A stretch of DNA of 64,000 nucleotides from Prochlorococcus marinus str. MIT 9302 (GCF_000759975.1 NZ_JNAM01000011.1:248001-312000); one strand, 5' to 3'; numbered from the stretch's first letter, positions 18,889 to 27,718 are shown. The notes: generated from the letters alone by a model not told the origin. Numbers and translations: made by a program.

Positions 18889-19431
18889 TCAAATTGTTTT
18901 TACTACTTCGAGAATGGAATTATCGGAACAGTATAGAGGATGTATTGGATTATCTTTGATTGTTTTCTTAATTAAAAGCGGTCCAAGAGGATTATCAAAA
19001 TTATTTTTCCTAATTGAGTTATATTGCATTATTTTTTTTGATATTCTTTTATTTCTATTTAGAAATTTCCCTTTGTTGCCCCAACCTAACCATAAATCAC
19101 AATTATTATTTTCAGACCAGAGTTTTAAGTTTTTATCAATATGATTATTGTTTAGATAACCAACAGGGTTTTTGTGATTAAAAAGTCTTTCTGGATTACT
19201 TGAAATTAGAGCAAATAGATTGATTAATTTTACTTTGCCATAATTATTGTTTTTCGAAATTTTGATTATCTTTTTTGTTGTATTATCCAAGAAATCTGCA
19301 TCTGATAATGAAGGATTTAAACCAATAAAAATAATTTCTTTTGTAGATTTAGAAATCTTATAACTTAAACTCCATCTATATTCTTTGTTCTCGCTTATTA
19401 AACAATTTCTTTCTAAAAATAAATTTTTCAA
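18889..19431 (-). CDS. DUF1643 domain protein
   Basis: The 180-residue protein has IFIGLNPSLSDADFLDNTTK and LINLFALISSNPERLFNHKN, with WLGWGNKGKF, the typical DUF1643 pattern. The function of this family is not established. Its ATG overlaps the stop of the upstream DUF2214 gene by 4 bp (ATGA), implying translational coupling. Confidence 0.85.
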   Translation of the reverse strand: MKNLFLERNCLISENKEYRWSLSYKISKSTKEIIFIGLNPSLSDADFLDNTTKKIIKISKNNNYGKVKLINLFALISSNPERLFNHKNPVGYLNNNHIDKNLKLWSENNNCDLWLGWGNKGKFLNRNKRISKKIMQYNSIRKNNFDNPLGPLLIKKTIKDNPIHPLYCSDNSILEVVKTI

Positions 19432-19913
19432 CCTAAACCTACACCTCTAGCCATAAGAGTTGCAAACAAAGGTATTATTGAAAAGCCCACCAACTCGGTC
19501 GTGATGATTAGTCTAAACCTCTTAACAAGGTTCTCAGAAATTTCAGGTAATTTATTCTTAGTTAATGGAATTGCCCATAAAATATATGTTGTTGTTGGGT
19601 ATAAAGAAAGTAATCCTACCAAAATGTAAAGAGAAACCTTTATCCAAAACACAGGATTACCTGTATAGAAATCACCGCCTTGACCAAAATACTTAACACG
19701 CAATATACCAGTAACTAATATTGCAACTCCTGCCAAACCATAAACCACATCTGCAACTATCATTGAGATCGTCTCATTTCTATTAAGTCCTACTTTGAGA
19801 GTCAATCTTTCAAACAAAAGAGAACCAAAACACAAAATAATACCTAAATAGTGAACATATGCTACCAATGCACTTTTAGCTATTTCGCCTGTTAATAAAG
19901 TTCCTAATAACAT
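19428..19913 (-). CDS. DUF2214 membrane protein
   Basis: The 161-residue protein has four hydrophobic segments: SALVAYVHYLGIILCFGSLL, DVVYGLAGVAILVTGILRV, WIKVSLYILVGLLSLYP, and a C-terminal helix. LRVKYFGQGGDFYTGNP between helices two and three matches the DUF2214 family. The role is unknown. It is coupled to the DUF1643 gene by an ATGA overlap. Confidence 0.82.
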   Translation of the reverse strand: MLLGTLLTGEIAKSALVAYVHYLGIILCFGSLLFERLTLKVGLNRNETISMIVADVVYGLAGVAILVTGILRVKYFGQGGDFYTGNPVFWIKVSLYILVGLLSLYPTTTYILWAIPLTKNKLPEISENLVKRFRLIITTELVGFSIIPLFATLMARGVGLG

Positions 19914-20000
19914 TTTCTAGTCAAAATTTATACAATACTAACCACCAAATAAAGAATTTGTTTAGAAATAGATTAACAACTTAAAAGCAAGGTATTGAAT

Positions 20001-20750
20001 CTAAGACTCTAAATACCTTTTTTGACCATCTTCAAAAAAATCCTTTTTATTCCATACTTCGATTACATCTGGGAAATGTTTTTCCATGCAATTATCACAA
20101 ACCCCATGACTAAATCTAATATCACTAATTTTCGAAAGATATTTTTCCAAATGCATCCAATCTCCCTCCTTATTCTTTACTTCTCTGCAATATGAACATA
20201 CAGATAAAATCCCTTCCTGTTTATGCAAATTAGACAATGCATCTAGCAAGTTTAATGACTTTTTTCTAAGCTCTAAGAATGAAACTATTTGCTTGGATAA
20301 TAATTCCATAATGTTGAATTGTTGTGTAGTTAGATTTCCTGGCTTTCTGTCTATTACACAAAGAGTTCCAAGCTTATTACCATCACTAGTTTTAAGGGGA
20401 AAACCTGCATAAAAACGAATCTTTGGGTCTCCTGTTACCAATGGATTATTTATAAATCTTTCATCTTGGAAAGCATCATGAATAATTAGTGGAGTATTTT
20501 CTTTTATTGCATGGGTACAAAAAGACCAATCTCTTCTAGTTTCTGATATTTGAAGTCCAACTTTAGACTTAAACCATTGTCTATCTTTGTCAACCAAAGT
20601 CATTAAAGAAATAGGCACACTACAAGTTGCAGCCGCAATTTTTGTAATATCGTCATAACATGATTCTGGCTTAGTTCCCAAAATTCTATATTCTGCTAAA
20701 GCTTTTAATCTTCTTTCCTCATCTTCTTTTTTTGATACAAGATTATCCAT
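20001..20750 (-). CDS. GAF-domain sensor protein with C-terminal Cys-pair motif
   Basis: The 249-residue protein has a GAF domain at about residues 20-165 (DITKIAAATCSVPISLMTLV, KSKVGLQISETRRDWSFCTH, FYAGFPLKTSDGNKLGTLCV), the free-standing kind found beside histidine kinases. The tail holds VCSYCREVKNKEGDWMHLE and GVCDNCMEKHFP, two CxxC pairs likely to bind a metal. No kinase or cyclase domain is attached. The Cys for covalent bilin attachment is not evident. Confidence 0.85.
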   Translation of the reverse strand: MDNLVSKKEDEERRLKALAEYRILGTKPESCYDDITKIAAATCSVPISLMTLVDKDRQWFKSKVGLQISETRRDWSFCTHAIKENTPLIIHDAFQDERFINNPLVTGDPKIRFYAGFPLKTSDGNKLGTLCVIDRKPGNLTTQQFNIMELLSKQIVSFLELRKKSLNLLDALSNLHKQEGILSVCSYCREVKNKEGDWMHLEKYLSKISDIRFSHGVCDNCMEKHFPDVIEVWNKKDFFEDGQKRYLES

Positions 20751-20841
20751 TAATCTTCACCAATGTAATTAAAACTTTAAAATTAAAGTTTATTCAAAAA
20801 ACTTTTTCCGTCTAATACTTAATAAAAAAAAGATAAACTTA

Positions 20842-22101
20842 TTAATTTGTTACTTTACTATTTAACTTTGAGACTGCCATCCCAGCTATCCATCCACTTG
20901 TCCAACAATGTTGAAAATTAAATCCACCTGTGATTCCATCAACATCTAAAACTTCGCCAGAAAAAAATAATCCTGGACAAATTAAGCTTTCCATACTTTT
21001 AAAATTAACTTCATTAATTTTTACGCCTCCGGAAGTAACAAATTCCTCTCCAAATGGTCCTTTGCCTGAAATTATATATTTATCCCTCATAAGAGTATTT
21101 ATCATTTTGTCTCTTTCATCCGCAAGCAAATCAGCCCACTTCTTCTCTTTATCAATACCTATTTTGTTTAATAAAAAAATCCATAATCTTTTTGTTAATA
21201 ATGGAACAGGTCTACTGTTTATTAAATTAACCTTACCTTTATTAAATCTTAAATATTTAATTTTTTCTTTTAAATCCTCATAACTTAAAACAGACCATTT
21301 AATTATTAGATTAAATTTATATTTTTGGCTAAAAAGTTCCCTTGCTGCCATTGATGAAAGTTTTAAAACAGCTGGTCCACTAAAACCCCAATGAGTAATT
21401 AGTAAATCTCCTCTATTTTGAAAGGTTTTATTGTTTAATTTAATTTCTATATGTATACCCTTTATCGATACGCCGCTACATTCATCCAAATTTCGTTCTT
21501 TTGTAGAAAAAGTGAAAAGTGATGGTACAGGTTTAACAATGCTGTGTCCAAGATTTTGAGCCAATCTATATCCACTTGGATGGCCACCAGTAGAAAGAAT
21601 AATATTTTTTGTAATTATCTTTTCTTTTTTAAGACTAAAAATATTAAACATATTTTCTGGAGTTTTTATAATTTCCTTTACAAAAAATTTTGTTAATATC
21701 TCTACGTTTTTTGATAAAGCACTTTTTCTCAAACAATCAATAACATCCGAAGAAGAATTAGAAACAGGGAATACTCTTAGATCTTCTTCGATTTTTAATT
21801 TTAACCCTTTTTTCTCAAACCAATCAAATACATCTCCAGCAGCAAAACGATTAAATGATTCCAAGAGCTTAAAACCACCTCTGGGATAATTCTCAACTAG
21901 TTCATTTGGTATCCATGTAGCATTAGTGACGTTACATCTTCCCCCTCCACTAATCCTTATTTTCTCCATAAGTTTTGAAGTACCTTCAAGAATTATTATT
22001 CTTTTTACTCCATTTTCGGCAGCGGTTATTGCTGTCATAAAACCAGCAGCACCGCCTCCTACAACTGCTAAATCAAAAGGGTCCAAAAACTTATCCTTCA
22101 A
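20842..22101 (-). CDS. HI0933/BaiN-family flavoprotein oxidoreductase
   Basis: The 419-residue FAD enzyme has the dinucleotide motif LAVVGGGAAGFMTAITAAEN, the family motif KIRISGGGRCNVTNA, and the C-terminal EVLDVDGITGGFNFQHCWTS. This family (YhiN, BaiN, HI0933) includes flavoproteins of uncertain substrate. No neighbouring gene points to a pathway. Confidence 0.9.
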   Translation of the reverse strand: MKDKFLDPFDLAVVGGGAAGFMTAITAAENGVKRIIILEGTSKLMEKIRISGGGRCNVTNATWIPNELVENYPRGGFKLLESFNRFAAGDVFDWFEKKGLKLKIEEDLRVFPVSNSSSDVIDCLRKSALSKNVEILTKFFVKEIIKTPENMFNIFSLKKEKIITKNIILSTGGHPSGYRLAQNLGHSIVKPVPSLFTFSTKERNLDECSGVSIKGIHIEIKLNNKTFQNRGDLLITHWGFSGPAVLKLSSMAARELFSQKYKFNLIIKWSVLSYEDLKEKIKYLRFNKGKVNLINSRPVPLLTKRLWIFLLNKIGIDKEKKWADLLADERDKMINTLMRDKYIISGKGPFGEEFVTSGGVKINEVNFKSMESLICPGLFFSGEVLDVDGITGGFNFQHCWTSGWIAGMAVSKLNSKVTN

Positions 22102-22320
22102 TATTCCTTAATCTGATAATAGCAAGGAGATACCAAGAAATATTATTCCAAAAAACTTTAAAATTAAAAAAAACACATAAGAAACTGCATAATAAATAGC
22201 TCCATTTTAAAGATGTTTTGATTTAAAAAAAAAATGAACACAGTCGTAATTTTTATGCTTTAACTTAATTGAATGATTCTAATATTTTCTTACGTTAAAT
22301 ATTCTGAAGCCAGCTTTCCT

Positions 22321-22509
22321 ATGACTGGCCAATACACAGCTCTTCTTTTAATAACTTCTGTTATTTGGGTTCTACTTTGGTTTGGATATAGGCAAAATAA
22401 GATAAACGATGAGATCAAGAACAAAGAAAAAGAAGAAAGAATTAATGCAAAAATTCAAAGAAGAAAGAAATTAGAAAGTTTATACCCTAGTAGTAAAAAA
22501 AAAGTTTAA
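22321..22509 (+). CDS. Small single-helix membrane protein with charged tail
   Basis: The 62-residue reading from ATG 22321 gives one helix (YTALLLITSVIWVLLWFGY) and a strongly charged coiled tail (KNKEKEERINAKIQRRKKLE) ending SLYPSSKKKV. An in-frame ATG at 22273 would add 16 residues. It resembles the small protein at 12565 at its C-terminus. The function is unknown. Confidence 0.6.
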   Translation: MTGQYTALLLITSVIWVLLWFGYRQNKINDEIKNKEKEERINAKIQRRKKLESLYPSSKKKV

Positions 22510-22535
22510 AATTAAGGAATTATCTTTAAGTAAAT

Positions 22536-22634
22536 ATGAAAAAAAATAATTTAAAATCTCTAATACAGTACTTACCTGGGATCTTGATTCTTATTTATGT
22601 ATTCTTTTTAGCATTAACTCAATTTATAAAATAA
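22536..22634 (+). CDS. 32-aa single-helix membrane peptide
   Basis: ATG to TAA reads MKKNNLKSLIQYLPGILILI and continues YVFFLALTQFIK. It is a short basic head and one membrane helix. It lies 26 bp after the preceding small membrane gene and 22 bp before the EamA transporter, so it may belong to one transcript. Confidence 0.45.
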   Translation: MKKNNLKSLIQYLPGILILIYVFFLALTQFIK

Positions 22635-22656
22635 AATTCTCTAAAAATTATTCGTT

Positions 22657-23529
22657 TTGATTGGCATCCTTGCTGCTTTTGGAGCTTCTATATCTTGGAC
22701 TTATGCATGCTTTATTTGGCGCTCGCAAACTCAAAAATATAAATCAATAGATATTAATTTAATAAAAAATATAATAGCTTTTTTAATTTTTATACCTGCT
22801 TTTATCAATCTAAGTTCTGCAACTGAATTAAATTACATATTTATACTACTAATTAGTGGCATAATAGGGATTGGTCTCGGAGATACCTTCTACCTAAAGT
22901 CTTTACAAACAATTGGTACAAGAAAAACTCTATCTGTAGAAACTCTTTCGCCTTTAATCGCTTCTTTGGCGGGGAAAATTTTTATTAATGAAAATCTAAC
23001 TCCCAAATCATGGATTGGCATAATAATAGTATCGATTTCGCTTCTCATAATTCTGAACAAAGGGAATGAATTTAAGGAGGGAAACTCCCATTTTTTAGAA
23101 AAAAATAACTATGAGATTTATACATTTCCTTTTTTTTCAGTTTTATGTGCTGTTTTAGGAGGTCTTTTTTCAAGGATGGTTTTCATTCAAAGTAATTTAT
23201 CTCCTTTCCTTACAACTGAGATTAGATTATTAGGTGCAATTATTTTTTTGATTACTTTGAAAAGATTTAAGATTAATTTTTTCTTTAAAAATTTAGAAAG
23301 AAATCAACAAAAAAGATTTTTGCTTTCAATATTTCTTGGAACCAATTTAGGAATATTACTACAACAAATTGTATTCAAAACTCTGCCAATAGCAATAGGA
23401 TGGGCTTTATTAAGTACAACTCCAGTAATTTCTTTATTTTTTGCTAAGAATGAGGAAAGAGAAATTACCAAAAAAATAATATTTTTTACTTGTTTTTTAT
23501 TTTTTGGCTTGACATTAATAATTCTTTAA
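22657..23529 (+). CDS. EamA/DMT-type transporter
   Basis: The 290-residue protein has about ten hydrophobic segments in two EamA repeats. Each repeat ends near a conserved proline/glycine segment (GIGLGDTFYLKSLQTIGTRK; LSTTPVISLFFAKNE). Translation starts at a TTG. The first repeat ends ENLTPKSWIGIIIVSISLLI, the typical EamA end. The substrate, an amino acid or metabolite, cannot be predicted. Confidence 0.85.
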   Translation: MIGILAAFGASISWTYACFIWRSQTQKYKSIDINLIKNIIAFLIFIPAFINLSSATELNYIFILLISGIIGIGLGDTFYLKSLQTIGTRKTLSVETLSPLIASLAGKIFINENLTPKSWIGIIIVSISLLIILNKGNEFKEGNSHFLEKNNYEIYTFPFFSVLCAVLGGLFSRMVFIQSNLSPFLTTEIRLLGAIIFLITLKRFKINFFFKNLERNQQKRFLLSIFLGTNLGILLQQIVFKTLPIAIGWALLSTTPVISLFFAKNEEREITKKIIFFTCFLFFGLTLIIL

Positions 23530-23606
23530 TGCCGGAGTTAATGTAATAAATACTCATGTTAATAGAAATAACATTAAATAAAATTATCCTATAAATACTT
23601 AGAATA

Positions 23607-23723
23607 ATGAAAATTTTAAAGAAGAAAAAACTTGGTACTCTTGAAGTTTATTTTATTTTTATAAGCTGTATTTATGCAGGCTTTATAGGTTATAAATCTT
23701 TATTGAACGTTTTATTTACGTGA
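23607..23723 (+). CDS. 38-aa single-helix membrane peptide
   Basis: It reads MKILKKKKLGTLEVYFIFIS then CIYAGFIGYKSLLNVLFT. A basic N-terminal head is followed by one helix, an N-in topology. Its stop is 2 bp from the end of the convergent acidic-tail gene. The function is unknown. Confidence 0.45.
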   Translation: MKILKKKKLGTLEVYFIFISCIYAGFIGYKSLLNVLFT

Positions 23724-23725
23724 AA

Positions 23726-23860
23726 TTAATTAATCCTTTGGGCTGATTTAATCAACTTACCTCCATCTTGGTCATCATCATCATTTGAGGCGAAAAATAA
23801 AAAAAATATCCCAAGAGAAGCTATAGATAAAGAAATTGATAATACAGAAAGCTCATCCAT
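23726..23860 (-). CDS. 44-aa membrane protein with poly-Asp/Gly-Gly tail
   Basis: ATG at 23860 opens a 44-residue frame with one helix (VLSISLSIASLGIFFLFFAS) then NDDDDQDGGKLIKSAQRIN. The helix-DDDD-(Q/D)DGG-hydrophobic order is shared with the genes at 25000 and 59092, so this is a small paralogous family in the window. No function is known. The acidic tail may bind cations. Confidence 0.6.
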   Translation of the reverse strand: MDELSVLSISLSIASLGIFFLFFASNDDDDQDGGKLIKSAQRIN

Positions 23861-23980
23861 AAATTAAAATTTTTTTAATAATAAACGAAAAAAAATAAAA
23901 GACCGTAAACAAATACACATTATCAAAATAAAAATTTCTTTTATTTGTAAAATAAAAGAAAAATATATCCGAGCTATTTC

Positions 23981-24256
23981 GTGAAAGTTCTAATCACTTC
24001 TCCCTGTAGTGCAAGCGTAATAATTCAGTATGGAATAAAAAGTTGGCCTATTTGGGAATGTGAGCCAAGCAAATTCCAATGGAATTACAATGATAAGGAA
24101 ATTTGCTTAATTATTGAAGGCCAAGCGACTATAAGTACCCAAAAAGGTGACATTTATGCAATTAAAGCTGGAGATTTAGTTGAGTTCCCTGCTGGGCTTT
24201 ACTGCGAGTGGGAGGTAACCAAGAGTATTAAAAAACATTATCGGCTGGGCAGCTAA
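23981..24256 (+). CDS. Single-domain cupin (EutQ/DUF861-like)
   Basis: The 91-residue protein starts at GTG. It shows WPIWECEPSKFQWNYNDKE, CLIIEGQATISTQKGD and AGDLVEFPAGLYCEWEVTKS, the two cupin motifs of the small DUF861 type. Conserved metal-binding His residues of classical cupins are missing, as is common in this subfamily. A T-rich hairpin follows the stop. The substrate is unknown. Confidence 0.8.
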   Translation: MKVLITSPCSASVIIQYGIKSWPIWECEPSKFQWNYNDKEICLIIEGQATISTQKGDIYAIKAGDLVEFPAGLYCEWEVTKSIKKHYRLGS

Positions 24257-24259
24257 ATG

Positions 24260-24280
24260 TAAGAAAAAGATTTTTTCTTA
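24260..24280 (+). terminator. AT-rich terminator after the cupin gene
   Basis: The inverted repeat TAAGAAAAA / TTTTTTCTTA with a short centre ends in a T-rich stretch, immediately after the cupin stop codon. The stem is almost all A-T, so strength is uncertain. Confidence 0.45.
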
Positions 24281-24347
24281 TTTTATTATTAAGTCAATGT
24301 AGATAAAATATACTTAATACATCATTTTCAAAAGGGGGACTAATATT

Positions 24348-24518
24348 ATGCCTTTTACTGATCAAGAATATTTTGAAGTTATCGAGAAAAACAAAACAGT
24401 AAAAGAAGCTTATGAAAATATTAAGCAAATTTGCATTAATCTACAAAAACAAACAAATTGTCCTGAAGATGATCTAAAAAATTTTCTTGAATTTATTTCT
24501 AGACAATGGAATCAGTAA
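24348..24518 (+). CDS. 56-aa soluble protein, unknown
   Basis: A strong AAAGGGGGA ribosome-binding site precedes the ATG. The protein reads MPFTDQEYFEVIEKNKTVKE, AYENIKQICINLQKQ, then TNCPEDDLKNFLEFISRQWN. It is predicted helical with two Cys. No family is recognised. Confidence 0.55.
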   Translation: MPFTDQEYFEVIEKNKTVKEAYENIKQICINLQKQTNCPEDDLKNFLEFISRQWNQ

Positions 24519-24584
24519 TAATTAACAAACCCTTTAAGAATAGTCTAATTAAACTCTCAAGTTAATTTCCTTAAGGAAGAAGTT

Positions 24585-24716
24585 CTAATTTAATTCCTTT
24601 TTTGGCTTAGTATTGATGATTGAAGTTCCCTTAGAAGCAGAAACGAAGAAAAAGAAGCCTAGAATTCCTGATATACCAAATATCGCAGCCAAAGGATCAA
24701 AAGTGAACGAAAACAT
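24585..24716 (-). CDS. 43-aa single-helix membrane protein
   Basis: From the ATG at 24716 it reads MFSFTFDPLAAIFGISGILG then FFFFVSASKGTS and a polar Lys tail. One helix is predicted. An upstream in-frame ATG at 24767 gives 60 residues but adds an untypical lead. Size and shape are like a small photosystem-associated subunit, but it matches none I recognise. Confidence 0.5.
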   Translation of the reverse strand: MFSFTFDPLAAIFGISGILGFFFFVSASKGTSIINTKPKKELN

Positions 24717-24999
24717 AGAATTTATAAAATCAAAATAAATAATAGTTTTTGAATCAATATTGTACAATTTTTGTTAAGTATAAAAAATAACAATTGCACA
24801 ATTCATTATGTCATTATTAGTTTCTTAGTAGATACAAATAAATTATTTTTCGAATTCATATTTAAGAATAAAAATATCATTAACAAATCTCATATTTATT
24901 CGAATGACAGAAAAAAGTTTTTAAGAATATTTATAGAAATCTAGAAAGCCACGAACCAAAGAATCCACAATTGAAGTTTCTTTTGATTAGTATAAATTT

Positions 25000-25182
25000 A
25001 TGACTGAATTGTACACAGCTTCTTCTTCAATAAGTCCATTAACAGCAATCCTATGGTGTTTTTACCCAGTTGCTATATTAGTAATTATTGAGTTACTTTT
25101 AGGAGGAGGGTTCGATGATGATAATAATGATGATCAAGACGGTGGAATGTTAATACCTGCTTACTCAAGGTCTAACGTTTAA
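25000..25182 (+). CDS. 60-aa membrane protein with poly-Asp/Gly-Gly tail
   Basis: One membrane helix (LTAILWCFYPVAILVIIELL) is followed by GGGFDDDNNDDQDGGMLIPA and a short polar end. It has the same length and layout as the 60-residue protein at 59092, and shares the DDQDGG core with the gene at 23726. It stands alone, with about 230 bp of apparently non-coding sequence upstream. The function is unknown. Confidence 0.65.
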   Translation: MTELYTASSSISPLTAILWCFYPVAILVIIELLLGGGFDDDNNDDQDGGMLIPAYSRSNV

Positions 25183-25231
25183 ATTTGAATTCGAATTTTC
25201 AATAATTTAACCTCGAAATAAAATCAATTAA

Positions 25232-25372
25232 ATGATTAAAGATATTGATACAACACTTATTTCCCTAATTACACTTACATTTGTTATTACCACTTCTCTC
25301 TCCTGGCTAGTTTTAAGAACTCTTAAAGAAGGCAGAAAAGCCCTTAAAGAAATAAATAAGGATTCAAATTAA
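25232..25372 (+). CDS. 46-aa single-helix membrane protein
   Basis: The frame reads MIKDIDTTLISLITLTFVIT then TSLSWLVLRTLKEGRKALKE. One helix and a basic tail give an N-out, C-in topology. It lies 49 bp downstream of the acidic-tail gene, possibly on one transcript. Confidence 0.45.
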   Translation: MIKDIDTTLISLITLTFVITTSLSWLVLRTLKEGRKALKEINKDSN

Positions 25373-25623
25373 ATATTTCAAACAAAATTTAAAAATGTAG
25401 AAGTTTTGATTAGTATTAACTAACTATCCATAAGCTTTATAAGTTTTAGGAACTTAAATATATACATTTCTAATAAATAGGGTATTAAATTATGAAATTG
25501 GCAAAATCATAAAAAACTTAAATTAATATTAGAATTAGTTTAAATAATTAATTAATAATTAATTTATAGTTATTCCTTTTGTTGAAATAGGCTCATTCTT
25601 CATAATTACTTTATTAAATAAAC

Positions 25624-25719
25624 ATGCATCTAAATTCTTTACTTTATATTTGCTCTATATTTTTTTTCATTTACATAATGGCGCTATTTTGGAGAGACTT
25701 ACCAAATCAAAAAAAGTAA
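25624..25719 (+). CDS. 31-aa single-helix membrane peptide
   Basis: The ATG opens MHLNSLLYICSIFFFIYIMA then LFWRDLPNQKK. It is one aromatic-rich helix with a basic tail, in an otherwise empty 430-bp gap. The size is like a photosystem minor subunit. No match is recognised. Confidence 0.4.
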   Translation: MHLNSLLYICSIFFFIYIMALFWRDLPNQKK

Positions 25720-25801
25720 ATAAACAATAAATATTAATTTTATTGCCTATCAAAATAAATTAAGTTATTAATTTAATATTGGCTCTAATTTTTCTATATA
25801 A

Positions 25802-25966
25802 ATGCTAAAAGAATCTTCAAATAACCATAATGAAAAAACATTCTCAGAAACTAGAAATATTGCGAAAGAAAAAATAATTTGCAAAAACGGATTCTGCTCA
25901 TTACCAAATCAAAAAGAGATTTCAAAACAAGATACAAATAATACGAATTTATTTGATCCTATTTAG
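25802..25966 (+). CDS. 54-aa hydrophilic protein with two Cys
   Basis: The frame reads MLKESSNNHNEKTFSETRNI, then AKEKIICKNGFCSLPNQKE and an Asn/Asp-rich tail. CKNGFC gives a CX4C pair. It is probably soluble. Not recognised. Confidence 0.4.
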   Translation: MLKESSNNHNEKTFSETRNIAKEKIICKNGFCSLPNQKEISKQDTNNTNLFDPI

Positions 25967-26032
25967 TAAAAAAATAATATTTTTTAAATTGAAGATTAAA
26001 TTGATATCGTTGAATTCTTGAAATTTTAATTT

Positions 26033-26368
26033 ATGCTTAAAGACTTTTTCAATGCATATCAAGAGTTTTGGATTAAAGCAACAGAATTCAAAGGCTTTAC
26101 ATCGAGATCAGACTGGTGGTTTGTTAATTTAGCGAATCTAATAATTACTTTATTTACTTTACCAATATTTTTAAAAAGCTTTGGTTTCAATGTTTATGGA
26201 ATAGTTTGCATCATTCCTCAAATAGCTATCGATATAAGAAGAATAAGAGATTTTGGTAAGGATTGGAAATGGATCTTTATAAATTTCGTACCAATATTAG
26301 GTTGGATTTTGTGGTTTATTTGGTTAGGATTTGGAAAGTCTGGCAATGGCAAAAATAAATTCATCTAG
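26033..26368 (+). CDS. DUF805 membrane protein
   Basis: The 111-residue protein has the DUF805 pattern: F(x)GFTSRSDWWFVNL near the start, then DIRRIRDFGKDWKWIFINFV and WFIWLGFGKSGNGKNKF. Three to four membrane helices are predicted. Family members are inner-membrane proteins of unknown role. Confidence 0.87.
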   Translation: MLKDFFNAYQEFWIKATEFKGFTSRSDWWFVNLANLIITLFTLPIFLKSFGFNVYGIVCIIPQIAIDIRRIRDFGKDWKWIFINFVPILGWILWFIWLGFGKSGNGKNKFI

Positions 26369-26609
26369 AAATTAAAAGATTATTGAAGAGAATATTATTC
26401 TGTAAATATATTGGTTGGATTTACATTATTGAAAAAATTTGTTTTTTCTATAATTTTCATGATGGTCTTTTTAAGGTTAAAAAAATTTGGATTAACTAAT
26501 TTATTCATTTCTCTTTATTATTAAAAATCCAATAAAAAACATTTAAATTAAGTTCTTTAAACCTTTTCTAAAAAAATATTCATAGACTAATTCAATGTAA
26601 CTCAATTCT

Positions 26610-26927
26610 TTATTTTTTTCTTTTTTTAAAATCTACATATCTTATCTTGTTTCTTAGCGCTATTTGCTTTTCAAGAATTCTAAACACATGCCATTCGCAT
26701 TCAGTTAATTTCAGAAACTGATCTAGTATGTCTTTGTCTTCCGCATCAAAATTCTTGAAAATTTCTGAAATAGCAATGCTATTATGTGAGATGAAATCCT
26801 CTGCAACATCTTCTGGATTTTTACTAGAGGTGAAATCTTGAAAAGCTTCATTAGAATTAAGTTCTCTAGTTAACCATTGAAACCATGGTTCATTGTTATT
26901 ATATTTTTTATTTATAATTTTCCTCAT
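26610..26927 (-). CDS. Small hypothetical protein, paralogue of 15653
   Basis: The 105-residue acidic helical protein shares WF-W--E-, (P)xxxAExF(I/V), and LDQFLKLTECEWHVFRILEK with the protein at 15653. A Lys-rich tail follows. Neither has a known domain. This copy lies in the small-gene cluster, while the other sits beside core genes. Confidence 0.65.
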   Translation of the reverse strand: MRKIINKKYNNNEPWFQWLTRELNSNEAFQDFTSSKNPEDVAEDFISHNSIAISEIFKNFDAEDKDILDQFLKLTECEWHVFRILEKQIALRNKIRYVDFKKRKK

Positions 26928-27159
26928 AAAAGTTTTTTTATTAATTTAATCATTATGAGTTTTTCATTTTTTGACAGCTGTAAAATTACTCATTTATATA
27001 TTTAAAATTAAATATAATATTTAATTTTTAGGTTTCCATAATATATAGATAAATGATTAACTATAAAATTTCTCAAAGAGTAAGCATTTATTACTCATTT
27101 TTTAGTCTAAGAAATAGCTAAACTTAAATTTTAATAAAGAACATTATCAATCCCATTTT

Positions 27160-27362
27160 ATGACTTTCCTGCATCTCCTATTTTAATTATTGGTGCTCTT
27201 GGTATTTTAGTTGCAATAGCAGTTTTTTTTGTAGCGTATCAAAAATATTTTAATTCACCTTTAAACAAAGAGCTTTGACAAAAGAAAAAAGCCTTAATTA
27301 AGGAACGAAAGAAATTAAATGAAAGATTAGAAAAAATAGAACAAGATTTAAAAAATTTATAA
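27160..27362 (+). pseudogene. Possible broken gene: membrane helix plus coiled-coil
   Basis: ATG 27160 reads only 8 codons. In the neighbouring frame the sequence reads DFPASPILIIGALGILVAIA, VFFVAYQKYFNSPLNKEL, then TGA at 27275. Further on, a third frame gives KERKKLNERLEKIEQDLKNL. One lost T after ATGACTT would join the start to the helix. This looks like a helix-plus-charged-tail protein, like the one at 22321, disrupted by two frameshifts and a stop. The reconstruction is an inference. Confidence 0.4.
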
Positions 27363-27478
27363 AATTAACAATTTAAATCATAAAAATTTCTTAAAAATAG
27401 CTCCCTTTAAAAATGACTTAATGATCTCGAATTCAAGACCTTAAATTTTTAAACAGGAATTATGGTTTATAAGGAGTT

Positions 27479-27634
27479 ATGGATAAAGATCATCTTATTG
27501 AGTTAATTTCTAATAGCCTTGTTTACGAGAGTAAAGATTCTGAATCAACTAAGAATCTTTGTGATTTTAAGAATTACTTAGAGAGATTAAATATAGATCA
27601 ATTAAGAACTATGTCTAAAGAATTCATACTTTAG
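27479..27634 (+). CDS. 51-aa protein, paralogue of 54691
   Basis: An AAGGAG site precedes the ATG. The protein reads MDKDHLIELISNSLVYESKD and ends LNIDQLRTMSKEFIL. The gene at 54691 has the same length and matching ends (MDKEHLIDLISDS; LNQLRIISKEYIL). It is predicted to be a soluble helical protein of unknown function. Confidence 0.65.
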   Translation: MDKDHLIELISNSLVYESKDSESTKNLCDFKNYLERLNIDQLRTMSKEFIL

Positions 27635-27718
27635 TTCTTTACAGAAGAAAAGAAATTTTTTTAATTAATAATCAAAACCTTTTAATATTTGTTATGTTCA
27701 TTAAAAAAGCTATGGAAT

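Noticed and set aside
26429-26524. 31-aa frame with a signal-like start (TTG)
   Set aside because: The TTG start, short length and lack of a mature region make it too weak to list as a gene.
27053-27121. 22-aa frame MINYKISQRVSIYYSFFSLR
   Set aside because: No ribosome site and nothing to support it beyond an open frame.
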